Counted from the first letter of the stretch, positions 52,788-61,083 are shown. The stretch: DNA of 64,000 nucleotides from Promethearchaeota archaeon (GCA_019058245.1 JAHPZJ010000010.1:1-64000); one strand, 5' to 3'. Program-made: numbers and translations. The notes: generated from the letters alone by a model not told the origin.

Positions 52788-53501
52788 ATGATTAATATGA
52801 TAGAACAATCCCTAATCTTGAATAACGTGAGTAAAATTTATACTATGGGTGAAAATAAAGTTATTGCATTGGATAATATAAATTTAAAAATCAACTCAGG
52901 TGAATTAATAACGCTATTAGGTCCATCTGGAGCAGGTAAAACAACCCTACTAAATTTATTGGGCGGAATTGATTCCCCCACATCTGGTGAAATAAATGTT
53001 TTTAACGAAGTCGTAAGCAATTTGTCTCCTAAGCAGCTTTCAGATTATAGAAAAAAAAAAGTCGGATTTGTCTTCCAATTCTTCAATTTATTACCTTCCT
53101 TGACGGCATTGGAAAATGTAGAAATCGCAATTGAAACTTTTGGAAAAAAAGAAGAGATTCGAAAAATTGCTTTAAAATATCTTGAAGCGGTCGGACTGAG
53201 TGATCGATTAGATCACCTTCCTTCCGAACTTAGTGGAGGTCAACAGCAAAGAGTTACTATAGCTCGGGCTTTAGCGAAGGAAGAGTTTGCAGAAGGTAAT
53301 CTCCTCATTCTGATGGATGAACCTACTGGAAATATCGATGAGACGACAGGTGATCAAATTCTTGAATTAATTAAGAAAATAGTAGCAGATTATAATGCGA
53401 CTTTTATAGTTGTTACCCATAATCCTTTACTTACAGAAAAATTACAATCAAGAGAAATTCATATACGGAATGGTAAAATTATAACTGATTCGAAAAAATA
53501 A
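52788..53501 (+). CDS. MacB/LolD-type ABC transporter ATPase
   Basis: An ABC ATPase of about 237 residues of the MacB/LolD export group. Walker A is LLGPSGAGKTTLLNLLGG, the Q-loop FVFQFFNLLPSLTALENV, the signature ELSGGQQQRVTIARALA and Walker B LLILMDEPTGNIDE; the switch is VVTHNPLL. The TTG at 52743 has no support. The ATG at 52788 or that at 52797 (MIEQSLILNNVSKI) fits a leaderless transcript from a TATA-like ATATATAA near 52771. It is followed after about 25 bases by its permease. The group exports peptides, lipids or antibiotics. Confidence 0.9.
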   Translation: MINMIEQSLILNNVSKIYTMGENKVIALDNINLKINSGELITLLGPSGAGKTTLLNLLGGIDSPTSGEINVFNEVVSNLSPKQLSDYRKKKVGFVFQFFNLLPSLTALENVEIAIETFGKKEEIRKIALKYLEAVGLSDRLDHLPSELSGGQQQRVTIARALAKEEFAEGNLLILMDEPTGNIDETTGDQILELIKKIVADYNATFIVVTHNPLLTEKLQSREIHIRNGKIITDSKK

Positions 53502-53526
53502 CTGAAATTAAAAAGAGGCTTTTGAA

Positions 53527-55983
53527 ACGAAATTAATTAATAAAAAACCTTGGAAAGATTTAAAAAGCTTAGGTAAGCGAAGGATAATTTTAATTATTAT
53601 ATTATCTCTATGTATTGGTTTTTCCGTTGGAATCCTTCAAATCTTTTCTTCTATTAAACCACTGTTTGGAAATCTCTACAGAGATGCAGATAGAGCAGAC
53701 TATGAGTATATTACTTCTGGATTTAATTCGACTGTCGCATCTGAGATTAAATCAATACCTGGAGTAAAAGATATTGTACCTCGACTTGTATTTCAATTCC
53801 CGATTAAGATAAAGGATGACCCACAAACATATCTAATACGATTAATCGGAATTAATGTGTCATCATCTTTTTCTGACACAGAAAATTTACCGATATATCA
53901 TTATAAATTACAATCTGGAAGTAATCTGCAGCCTGTTGATTATCATAAGATATTACTTTCAAAAGAATTTTTTAAAGCACGAAATCTTAAAAATTCAGAG
54001 AATATTACTATTGAATCATTAGGAAATGCAAACTTTACGATCAAAGGTGTCTTTTGGAGCATTGAATTTACGATGACCAATACTGCACCTGAAGTTTTAT
54101 TTCCTATAAAAGGGTCATTGGGTATTGGATTTGTAGATGTAAACGATTTAATCCAAATGGTTAATGCATCTAATCCCTTATTATTTTTTCCATATGCGTC
54201 ATATCAATTTAACCAATTACAGGTTATATTTGATGCAAATGCTAATCAAGATGATATAAATAGGGATATAGAAAATAAATTTGGAAGTCTGGGTATTCAA
54301 TTAATCTCAAGCATTCCTTTTGAAAAGAGTTATACATGGAATTATGTAATGAGTGATCTGAAAGGAAGTACGCAAGTCTTTTTTATAATTTTAATTCTTG
54401 CGCTTATAATGGCGCTAACATCGAATATATCGATCTATAGACAATTTATTACTTCCCAACAAAAACAAATCGGCATTCTTGGTTGCTTGGGGTTCTCCAA
54501 GAAAAAAATATCCAAATCTTTTATTGTATTATCACTTCAAATTACGCTGATATCAACTGTAATTAGTATAGTTTTTGCTTATGCCCTTATTGAAGAGATG
54601 ATGTTTGAAATGAGTTCACAAATTATAGGAACCACAACTCTTTTTCCATTCTCATTTGCCTTAATTATTGAGGCTTTCTTATTTAGTTTAGCAATCGGCT
54701 TGTTATCGATGATTCCTCCCGTTTATAAAATGATGAAGAAAAATATGGTTGATTTAGTTTATAGAAAACAGGGATCTAAAGGATTTAAACATCATACAAA
54801 AAGATTTAAATTAGTAAAAAGAGAAAAAACCAAGATACGTCCATCAACCAAACTATTTTGGAGGAATTTTAGGAAAAATCCACGCAATACAGCTCTTATG
54901 ATGATAGGAATCACATTTTCCATAGTAATTGTGAGCTCGATGCTTTTAATGTGGGATAGCGTACACTATACAACCAGTAATGCTATAAGATTAACAGAAA
55001 AATGGGATATGAGTGTAACTTCTTCAATCGGAATGGATGATATGGGATCTGAGATGCAAGATATCAGTAGTTTACCAGATATTGAAAAAACAGAATCAGC
55101 ACTTAAATTAACTCTGCTATTTGAGAATCCCCAAAATGAAGTTGACAATCAAACGGGAATTTTATTGGGGCTTAAATTGGATCAATCATTACATAAATTC
55201 AACTTTATTAATAAGAACGGAGAATCCAGTCGACTTTATCAAAATAATGACGAAATCATAATTTCAGACCATATTTCACGTAAATTGGGATTAGATATTG
55301 GAGAGAACATCACAATTTATAACCCTTTAGGAAACAAGAAACAATTCATAATTGTTGGAATTACCAAAGAAATTATGACAACATGTTATGCTTTATTGGA
55401 TTCTGCTCAGCACTTTTCAAATCAGCTTGAAAAAATAAATATCCTCTTCATATCCTATTCCTCTACTCCTAATGATGAATCAGAACTTATCAATGATATA
55501 TATAATGAATCTGATGAGATCTCATTAGTTCAACCAATGGCAGATTTAATAAACCAAATAAAGATATACGGAGATCTATTAATCCCATTTATCGGTATTG
55601 TCGTGGGATTTGCAGGAATTGTTGAATTATTTATATTGATCAATTCTACACTAATGAAGATTACAGAGCATGAAAATGAATATGGAGTATTGAGAAGCCT
55701 TGGTTTCAAGAAAAAGAAAATATTTATGCAAATATTATTCGAAAATCTTATCTGGACCGTTATTGCAGTGACAATTGCACTTTTATTAATACCACTTGTA
55801 GCAGACTATATGATTATGGCATATCAAGATGAATTCGCGATCTTTCCGAGATTTACAATGTTTACATATCTCGGGACAATTCTGATCCCTATTTTAATAA
55901 TCTTTATTGCAGCTAGGTCTGGAGTGAAAGTTATTTATAAGAAGAACCTATATGAACAAGTCCAAACACAGTTTACTGGATAA
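53527..55983 (+). CDS. FtsX/MacB-type permease with non-AUG start
   Basis: The permease partner of the preceding ATPase, about 815 residues. An N-terminal membrane helix (RRIILIIILSLCIGFSVGIL) is followed by a large extracytoplasmic MacB-like domain, membrane segments near 280-400, a second extracytoplasmic domain and the last helices near 690-810, the FtsX layout in duplicate. The first GTG (53857) would cut off the first helix and about 110 residues, although the frame is open and coherent back to 53506. No ATG, GTG or TTG lies there. ACG at 53527 (eight bases after AGAGG) or ATT at 53536, giving MNKKPWKDLKSLGKR, are the best starts. Confidence 0.82.
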   Translation, partial: TKLINKKPWKDLKSLGKRRIILIIILSLCIGFSVGILQIFSSIKPLFGNLYRDADRADYEYITSGFNSTVASEIKSIPGVKDIVPRLVFQFPIKIKDDPQTYLIRLIGINVSSSFSDTENLPIYHYKLQSGSNLQPVDYHKILLSKEFFKARNLKNSENITIESLGNANFTIKGVFWSIEFTMTNTAPEVLFPIKGSLGIGFVDVNDLIQMVNASNPLLFFPYASYQFNQLQVIFDANANQDDINRDIENKFGSLGIQLISSIPFEKSYTWNYVMSDLKGSTQVFFIILILALIMALTSNISIYRQFITSQQKQIGILGCLGFSKKKISKSFIVLSLQITLISTVISIVFAYALIEEMMFEMSSQIIGTTTLFPFSFALIIEAFLFSLAIGLLSMIPPVYKMMKKNMVDLVYRKQGSKGFKHHTKRFKLVKREKTKIRPSTKLFWRNFRKNPRNTALMMIGITFSIVIVSSMLLMWDSVHYTTSNAIRLTEKWDMSVTSSIGMDDMGSEMQDISSLPDIEKTESALKLTLLFENPQNEVDNQTGILLGLKLDQSLHKFNFINKNGESSRLYQNNDEIIISDHISRKLGLDIGENITIYNPLGNKKQFIIVGITKEIMTTCYALLDSAQHFSNQLEKINILFISYSSTPNDESELINDIYNESDEISLVQPMADLINQIKIYGDLLIPFIGIVVGFAGIVELFILINSTLMKITEHENEYGVLRSLGFKKKKIFMQILFENLIWTVIAVTIALLLIPLVADYMIMAYQDEFAIFPRFTMFTYLGTILIPILIIFIAARSGVKVIYKKNLYEQVQTQFTG

Positions 55984-56026
55984 ATTAACATAATTTTGAT
56001 TAATTCAGACGAAAAATAGACTTTAT

Positions 56027-57436
56027 TTATGCTATTATATCTACTATAAAATTATAGACAAGTGGTCCTACATATATTAATAACAAAATAAATACAATAG
56101 GAGTAATAATTCCCAATAAACCCCATAAAATTTTTGATAATTTACTTGGTGACTTCCAATCCTTATATTTTATTTTATTTTTTGATATTCTTTGAGCCTC
56201 TTTAGAAAGAGCTTTATAATAATGTCGTTTTCCTTTACCTGTAAGATATAATTTATCATCTTTCTGATAAATTATTCCCTTTTTTTTCATAAGGTGGACA
56301 ATCTTAAGAATATTAAAAGTCTCAATATTAGAAAGTCCAAATATTGCCCAAATTCCAAAAATTTCATAACCTTTTTTGATAGCTTCATTAAATTTTTCAT
56401 TCAATTGGGATTCAGAAAGAGTTTCTTCTTCTGTAATAACTAATATCCAATGTGCTATTTTAAATTCAAAAGCTTTATCTATATTTAATTTGAAACTATC
56501 AATATCGAGGTCATCTCCTGATTTAATTAATTCAACCAAGGTTTCTCCTCCATCAAGTATAAGCAAAAAAGCAATAAAAATACCAATGATTGAGTCTATT
56601 ACATATATTCCAAATAATGCAAAAATTAATCCCGTTATAACTCCTAATGATAATCTGATATTATTTACATTATCTTTAGCATCAGAGAGTAAAGCAAAAT
56701 TACCACGTAATTTTCCAACAAAATTTTTTAAAAATAACAGCATCAAGTTTATTAAAATCGATATAAACATTAATAAGAATGAAAAATAAGAGGGGTTTAC
56801 AGTACTAACTTGAATTAACGAAAATATTGAAGTAATTATTAAATTTATTCCAGTTATAACCATTAAAAGGATAATTATAATTGCCCCTAATCTATCTTTC
56901 TTTAATTTAATACTTATAGTTATTATTAGAATTTTGATAATATCTGTGAAATTCTCAATTCCCTCATTAAATAAAGCATCACTTCCTAAATTCAACCCCG
57001 TTATAATTTTCAATGAACTCATAAATATCAAGCAAACCAAAGAGAAAATTAAGACAACTTTTTCACTAAAAAAAAATGTAATTGCTTTATTTGTGATTAA
57101 ATTAACGTTTTTAGATTTAAGTAAAACATTATTTCCTTTTTCTGTTAGAGAATAATTATCATTTTCTTGTTGAATTAATTCTTTATTAATTCCTTTTAAA
57201 AGAATTTCATCTAACTGAGTTTTGTTTAATTTTATACAAGCAAATTCGTTGACATAGAAATATTTAAAATAATTATAAAGCAATTCTCGAGTTATTACTC
57301 CCTTATCAATTACGTACATTAAAGCATATAAAGGAGATCCATTAGGGTCATCTTCTAATATCTGTGTAACCTCGTAAGAAAGTTTTGTGATTCCTTTATG
57401 AGTTTTACGAAATTCTTTTAATTTTACACTTTCCAT
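56027..57436 (-). CDS. CDF-like membrane protein flanked by winged-helix domains, 469 aa
   Basis: The N-terminal 115 residues form a PadR-like winged helix (LSYEVTQILEDDPNGSPLYA, QLDEILLKGINKELIQQEND, YSLTEKGNNVLLKS). The centre (about 125-310) has about six membrane segments with a cation-diffusion-facilitator look: LNLGSDALFNEGIENFTDII and ALLSDAKDNVNNIRLSLGVI match the helix 2 and helix 5 metal sites, but the usual His and second Asp are changed. A second winged helix (about 330-420: FGLSNIETFNILKIVHLMKK, KGIIYQKDDKLYLTGKG) and a last membrane helix follow. It may be a membrane-bound regulator, or an inactive transporter with regulatory domains. Confidence 0.65.
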   Translation of the reverse strand: MESVKLKEFRKTHKGITKLSYEVTQILEDDPNGSPLYALMYVIDKGVITRELLYNYFKYFYVNEFACIKLNKTQLDEILLKGINKELIQQENDNYSLTEKGNNVLLKSKNVNLITNKAITFFFSEKVVLIFSLVCLIFMSSLKIITGLNLGSDALFNEGIENFTDIIKILIITISIKLKKDRLGAIIIILLMVITGINLIITSIFSLIQVSTVNPSYFSFLLMFISILINLMLLFLKNFVGKLRGNFALLSDAKDNVNNIRLSLGVITGLIFALFGIYVIDSIIGIFIAFLLILDGGETLVELIKSGDDLDIDSFKLNIDKAFEFKIAHWILVITEEETLSESQLNEKFNEAIKKGYEIFGIWAIFGLSNIETFNILKIVHLMKKKGIIYQKDDKLYLTGKGKRHYYKALSKEAQRISKNKIKYKDWKSPSKLSKILWGLLGIITPIVFILLLIYVGPLVYNFIVDIIA

Positions 57437-57742
57437 GGCTAATTAAAAATAGAATTAATGAATAGATATATTATATTAATAGAAATATTTATACCAATAA
57501 AAATTGCTTCTACTATTTCTAGAACAATCTGATATAATTCTGTAAGAAGAAAATATTCCTTATTTTTAAATGTAATATTAATTAATTTCTATATTTCTAC
57601 ATAATCACTTAAGCTTAGCTTAATAATAGATTTAATAGTTTATTATAACACATAGTTTTAGGGATATTAATTAGGCAAAATTTTGAGGATTTACAATGAA
57701 TTTTCGTAAAAAATAAACTATAATATTTTTTAGTACTTCAAT
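57437..57742. other. AT-rich intergenic region downstream of the ArsC-like gene
   Basis: No gene is seen. An inverted repeat, TTAAGCTTAGCTTAA, lies at about 57608-57622. I looked on the minus strand for a SECIS-like ATGA-helix-GA element for the ArsC-like gene and did not find one like those at 58236 and 60031. Confidence 0.4.
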
Positions 57743-58174
57743 TTAGTTCATTAATCCTCTTTCTTTTAACCATTCTTTTATTTTCTCATGAATTTGATCC
57801 CTAATTTCACGAAATTTATTTAGTTTTTCCTCATCAGTGCTTTCAAAGGTAGTAGGGTCTTCAAATGGCCAAAATAATCGAGTACCTACCCCTGGAATAG
57901 TTGGACATTTTTCTTCTGCTTTAGCGCATACAGTAATCACGACTCAAAAATGTATTTTTCCCAAATACTGCTTTAACTCTTTAGAAGTATGGTTACTTAA
58001 ATCATATCCTATTTCTTCCATCATTTTTATTGTTAAAGGATTAATCCCTTTTGGTTCAAAACCAGCACTATAAACTTCAAAATGATCTCCTGCATATTTC
58101 CTCAGAAATGTTTCTGCTATTTGGCTCCTTGCAGAATTTTTAGTACATAAAAAGATAGCTTTTGTTTTTTTCAT
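57743..58174 (-). CDS. arsC: arsenate reductase (ArsC, LMW-PTP fold) interrupted by in-frame UGA
   Basis: The two halves, 58174-57947 and 57943-57743, lie in one frame separated by a single TGA at 57946-57944 (codon 77). Together they give a complete thioredoxin-linked ArsC of 143 residues. Cys10 sits in [11 protein letters not shown], and Cys83 and Cys90 in [12 protein letters not shown], matching the catalytic triad of the family (Cys10, 82, 89). The UGA replaces the residue, often Asp, before VVITVC, which is not catalytic. It may encode selenocysteine, be read through, or mark a recent nonsense mutation. Its neighbours have double UGA codons. No SECIS is seen downstream, but one lies 62-120 bases upstream of the start. 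The Shine-Dalgarno site is AAAGGAGA. Confidence 0.75.
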
Positions 58175-58235
58175 AATAATTCTCCTTTTTTGAACTATAT
58201 TTTGGCAGATTTTTAATTGTTATTTATATAAAATA

Positions 58236-58294
58236 TATAGGAGGCAATCCTCTTGTCAATCTTTTACTAACATTTATTAAAAGATCTCATCCAA
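58236..58294 (-). promoter_or_regulatory. SECIS-like element 1 (eukaryote-type core)
   Basis: A 59-nt sequence almost identical (two differences) to 60031-60089. On the minus strand it reads ATGA (58290-58287), then a purine and the helix ATCTTTTA/TAAAAGAT (58285-58278 with 58266-58259), an 11-base loop with ATAAATG, and then TGA (58258-58256). This is the ATGA...AA...GA order of eukaryotic SECIS cores. A small hairpin, AGGA/TCCT, follows. The gene's TGA stop lies inside the ATGA. The centre is about 120 bases from the UGA pair. Confidence 0.75.
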
Positions 58295-58769
58295 TACTAT
58301 TTGAATATTCAGATTTAAAGTAGTGGGCAAAAATTTCATTGTCTTTTCCATATTTCTTTCTAATAATGCTTTTAAATTCACCGATATCCAGTCTTTTTTT
58401 CACTTTTTCTCATCAACATCCAGAATCTGGTTGTAAATCTATTACACTATTAGGATATAATACAAAATTTATATCATCCCGAAGCGGCATAAATTTTCTT
58501 AGATTACCATGCTCATCAGGACCATAAGACATTAATCCTATATCATCATAAATTGCATTTTCTTCTGGATTCCATATTAATTGTAAATAATTATGGATAT
58601 AACCATCAAATAAAGGAAATATAGATTCATCTGGATTTTCATAAATAAATTTATCTATGAGAGCTAAAGCTTCAACAAAAGTAGCATTGTCTCTGACTTC
58701 TATAGTAAAATTTTTACCATGTTGTAAACCACTTGACGGAATACTAATTTTAAATGTAATTTTTTTAAT
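58287..58769 (-). CDS. selenoprotein with two adjacent UGA codons, copy 1
   Basis: Two consecutive in-frame TGA codons (58415-58410) follow Cys118, giving C-U-U at 118-120. The frame then runs for 40 more codons to a TGA at 58289-58287. Residues 1-110 look like a beta-grasp (ubiquitin/MoaD-like) domain: KKITFKISIPSSG, VRDNATFVEALALIDKFIYE, NYLQLIWNPEENAIYDDIGL. The tail RLDIGEFKSIIRKKYGKD is conserved in copy 2, which strongly supports readthrough. The GTG at 58781 is inside the Shine-Dalgarno sequence GAGGTGA; ATT at 58769 gives MKKITFKIS. The SECIS-like element overlaps the stop. A redox or sulfur/selenium-carrier role is possible; function is unknown. Confidence 0.82.
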
Positions 58770-58815
58770 TTTAAAAATCACCTCTTATTAATAAAAAAGA
58801 ATAAATTTTTAAACA

Positions 58816-58878
58816 TTAAGATAGTCCTTTAGCTTTAAGTATTTTTAGGAGTTCTTTCTTAAGTATAACTGTTGGTAT
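58816..58878 (-). pseudogene. 3' remnant of the thioredoxin-like gene
   Basis: On the minus strand, twenty codons and a TAA (58818-58816) encode TVILKKELLKILKAKGLS, matching the end of the intact protein at 60599-60877 (NLKRELPILLKAKGLI). A stop codon lies directly before it, and nothing else of the gene is left. It occupies the same place before selenoprotein copy 1 as the intact gene does before copy 2, showing that a two-gene module was duplicated and then lost its first member here. Confidence 0.6.
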
Positions 58879-58977
58879 TTATTCTATATATATAATATTT
58901 ATACAAAATAATAAAAATACTTTAGAACAATGATATTTATCTTCATTCTTAAATAGAAATTATTATTAACATTTCTT

Positions 58978-59976
58978 TTACCAATCTTTGTTTTCCCATT
59001 TCTTAAAAGAACCAAATCCTTCAGTTTTTGAAATTACTTCTTTTAAACTTTTATCAAAAAGAATTGAGATATAATAAGAGGAAACTTCTCGTTTAAATGA
59101 TTTATACCGGATAGATTGTGAAAAACTTTCAGCTAAGATCAAAACAACTTTAACTGAATCCTTATTTTCATGAATAAAAGGAAGAATATAATTCCATTTA
59201 TGATAAAATCTATATTCCTGACTAATTTGTTTAGCTAATTCAAAAAAAATGAATTCATCTGAAACATTTGAAATTGTTTGATTTATTAAATCTTGTTTTT
59301 TGGATGAAAAAATAAATTTTTTTTTTAAAGTAAAAGTGATAAATTTATTCGTTAAAATTTTTTCATAAATTAAATAATAAAATGGAAGAAGACCAGGAAT
59401 GTATTTCTGATTTTTAGGAATTTTTAGTTGTATTATAATTCTTGAAAAACCCCTAATCCCAAAATATGCTAGATAAACATAGAGATAAAAGAAAGCAAGA
59501 TTCATAAGTATTTGATAATAAGGTAATGCAAAATAAAATGCTATTAAAACCAGAAGATTTATACAAGAAAAAGTCATCAATAATGGGTTCACTGCTCTAT
59601 CAGCAATTAGTCTATACTCTTTTTTAGAGATCGGATAAAATATTGGTATTTTTGAAGCAGCAAAAAAATCTAGAGAGACATGGATACTGTATCCTATGAA
59701 TCCAGCAAACCAAATCTCAATGAAAAAAACATTTCTAAATATAGATATAAAAAAACTAACAATTCCACTAATTATTAATCCGATAATATAAGAATGAGAA
59801 CCAGCTTTATGAGAAAGAAAGTACATTTTTCTGATTTTTTGGAGCGGTCCTAAGAAAACGTCCAAATCTGGTAAAAATGTCATAATCCACATTAGGATAA
59901 TAGCTTCTGGACTTAACTTGGTTAATGAAAATAGACCTGCTAAAACCCCTATAAACATATGTGTGAAAAAATCCAT
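58978..59976 (-). CDS. YdjM-like membrane-bound metal-dependent hydrolase
   Basis: A 332-residue protein whose first 190 residues carry four or five membrane helices and the conserved polar motifs of the YdjM/LexA-binding hydrolase group: THMFIGVLAGLFSL, WIMTFLPDLDVFLGPLQK (about 31-48), YFLSHKAGSHSYIIG (about 52-66) and GYSIHVSLDFFAASKIPIFY (about 95-114). His and Asp residues in these could bind metal. The C-terminal 140 residues are soluble and not recognisable. It lies between the two copies of the selenoprotein module on the same strand. A functional link to them is not evident. Confidence 0.75.
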   Translation of the reverse strand: MDFFTHMFIGVLAGLFSLTKLSPEAIILMWIMTFLPDLDVFLGPLQKIRKMYFLSHKAGSHSYIIGLIISGIVSFFISIFRNVFFIEIWFAGFIGYSIHVSLDFFAASKIPIFYPISKKEYRLIADRAVNPLLMTFSCINLLVLIAFYFALPYYQILMNLAFFYLYVYLAYFGIRGFSRIIIQLKIPKNQKYIPGLLPFYYLIYEKILTNKFITFTLKKKFIFSSKKQDLINQTISNVSDEFIFFELAKQISQEYRFYHKWNYILPFIHENKDSVKVVLILAESFSQSIRYKSFKREVSSYYISILFDKSLKEVISKTEGFGSFKKWENKDW

Positions 59977-60030
59977 ATATGTTTTAAAAATAAGACAGCT
60001 TATTTATACAATTCGATTAAAATTTATATT

Positions 60031-60089
60031 TATAGGAAGCAATCCTCTTGTCAATCTTTTACTAACATTTATTAAAAGATTTCATCCAA
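60031..60089 (-). promoter_or_regulatory. SECIS-like element 2 (eukaryote-type core)
   Basis: The second copy of the 59-nt element. ATGA lies at 60085-60082, an 8-bp helix and 11-base loop follow as in copy 1, and TGA is at 60053-60051. The base after ATGA is A here and G in copy 1, and both can pair with the opposite T. It lies 14 bases beyond the TAA stop of its gene and about 123 bases from its UGA pair, nearly the same distance as in copy 1. Between the two elements the coding sequences have diverged much more. Confidence 0.75.
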
Positions 60090-60102
60090 ATTAATGAATT
60101 TT

Positions 60103-60555
60103 TTATAAATTAAAATAATGGGTGAAACTCTTATGATCTTTTCCATATTTTTTCATAATAATCCTTTTAAATGTCCCATAATCTAATCTCTCTTTCATTA
60201 CATCAGCTCATCAATCAGCATGGACAGCGATAGTTATTTCACTATTAGGATATAGGTTAAAGTTAATGTCTTCATGTAGAGGCATAAATTCTTTTTGAGG
60301 CCCATAAGCGTTTACAGCACAATCCTCATAAATAATATTATCCTCAGCATCCCAAATTAACTGAAGATAACTTTTGATTAAGCCTTTATAAATTGGAAAT
60401 ATGTTATCTTCGATATTTTCATAAACTTTTTTATCTAATATGCTTAATGCATCAACAAGAGTTCCATTATCCTTTATATCCAAATCAAAATCAATTCCAT
60501 TTGACAATTTCCTTTCAGGATCCGGTGCAAATATTGTTATTTTTATTTTCTTAAT
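60103..60555 (-). CDS. selenoprotein with two adjacent UGA codons, copy 2
   Basis: The paralogue of the gene at 58287. Two in-frame TGA codons (60213-60208) follow Asp114, giving U115-U116, and the frame continues for 34 codons to TAA at 60105-60103. The beta-grasp-like part is conserved (IKDNGTLVDALSILDKKVYE, SYLQLIWDAEDNIIYEDCAV, FMPLHEDINFNLYPNSEITI), and so is the tail (RLDYGTFKRIIMKKYGKD). The residue before the pair is Asp, not Cys, so the pair itself is the conserved feature. The GTG at 60567 is within GAGGTGA; ATT at 60555, at the same spacing as copy 1, gives MKKIKITIFAP. It follows the thioredoxin-like gene by about 30 bases. Confidence 0.82.
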
Positions 60556-60598
60556 TTCCAAAATCACCTCTAATAAAAAAGAAATAAATTTATAAAAT

Positions 60599-60877
60599 CT
60601 AAATTAATCCTTTTGCCTTCAGAAGGATTGGTAGTTCTCTCTTGAGATTAAAAGAGGAAGAGATTTTTTTCTTTCCATCTATTATTATGCATTTATTATA
60701 GATATTTAATTGCCTTGCTTCCTCTGAATTTAGATTTTTAGTGTCATAATCAATGTATTTTATATAAGGTGTAAGTTCAACAAATACTCGGTTCATGAAT
60801 TTATCCCATTCACACGCACAGGCATCTAACGGAACATAAATATCAACCTTTAATTTTTCTATAGTTTTATCATTAAT
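60599..60877 (-). CDS. thioredoxin-fold protein with CxC motif
   Basis: A small protein of about 92 residues with a thioredoxin-like strand order: LKVDIYVPLDACACEWDKFM, where two cysteines lie as CAC at the usual active-site place, then YIKYIDYDTKNLNSEEARQL, and a cis-Pro region replaced by NIYNKCIIIDGKKKI. It ends in LKRELPILLKAKGLI. It may reduce or deliver to the selenoprotein encoded next, which starts about 40 bases downstream. The GTG at 60889 lies in the Shine-Dalgarno sequence GGGGTGA; ATA at 60880 or ATT at 60877 (MNDKTIEKLKV) is the likely start. Confidence 0.75.
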   Translation of the reverse strand: MNDKTIEKLKVDIYVPLDACACEWDKFMNRVFVELTPYIKYIDYDTKNLNSEEARQLNIYNKCIIIDGKKKISSSFNLKRELPILLKAKGLI

Positions 60878-60903
60878 TATTTTTATCACCCCTTAAAAGT
60901 ATT

Positions 60904-61083
60904 TTAAACCATTTTATGAAGTCCTTTGTATCTATCGGTACCACAATGAATAAGCTTTGGTTGATAATCTGGATCATCCTTCTTACAATGTGATTCTGAG
61001 TCCTTACAACTCAAACGTGAAATTTGTTCAATGGCTTCACTTAATATTTTTGCAATTTGATTTTCCAATTCTTCCTCATTCAT
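60904..61083 (-). CDS. small cysteine-containing protein, 59 aa
   Basis: ATG at 61083 opens a 59-residue frame ending with TAA at 60906-60904. An N-terminal helix (NEEELENQIAKILSEAIEQI) is followed by SRLSCKDSESHCKKDDPDYQ and KLIHCGTDRYKG, so three cysteines and two histidines could bind metal. It lies fifteen bases before the Shine-Dalgarno site of the thioredoxin-like gene on the same strand, so it is probably the first gene of the redox operon. The function is unknown. Confidence 0.55.
   Translation of the reverse strand: MNEEELENQIAKILSEAIEQISRLSCKDSESHCKKDDPDYQPKLIHCGTDRYKGLHKMV

Noticed and set aside
53857..55983. GTG at 53857 as the permease start
   Set aside because: The frame is open and coherent for 107 more codons upstream, including the required first membrane helix.
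57560..57742. search for a SECIS element downstream of the ArsC-like gene
   Set aside because: ATGA is followed by TGA after only seven bases with no helix between; no structure like those of the two paralogues.
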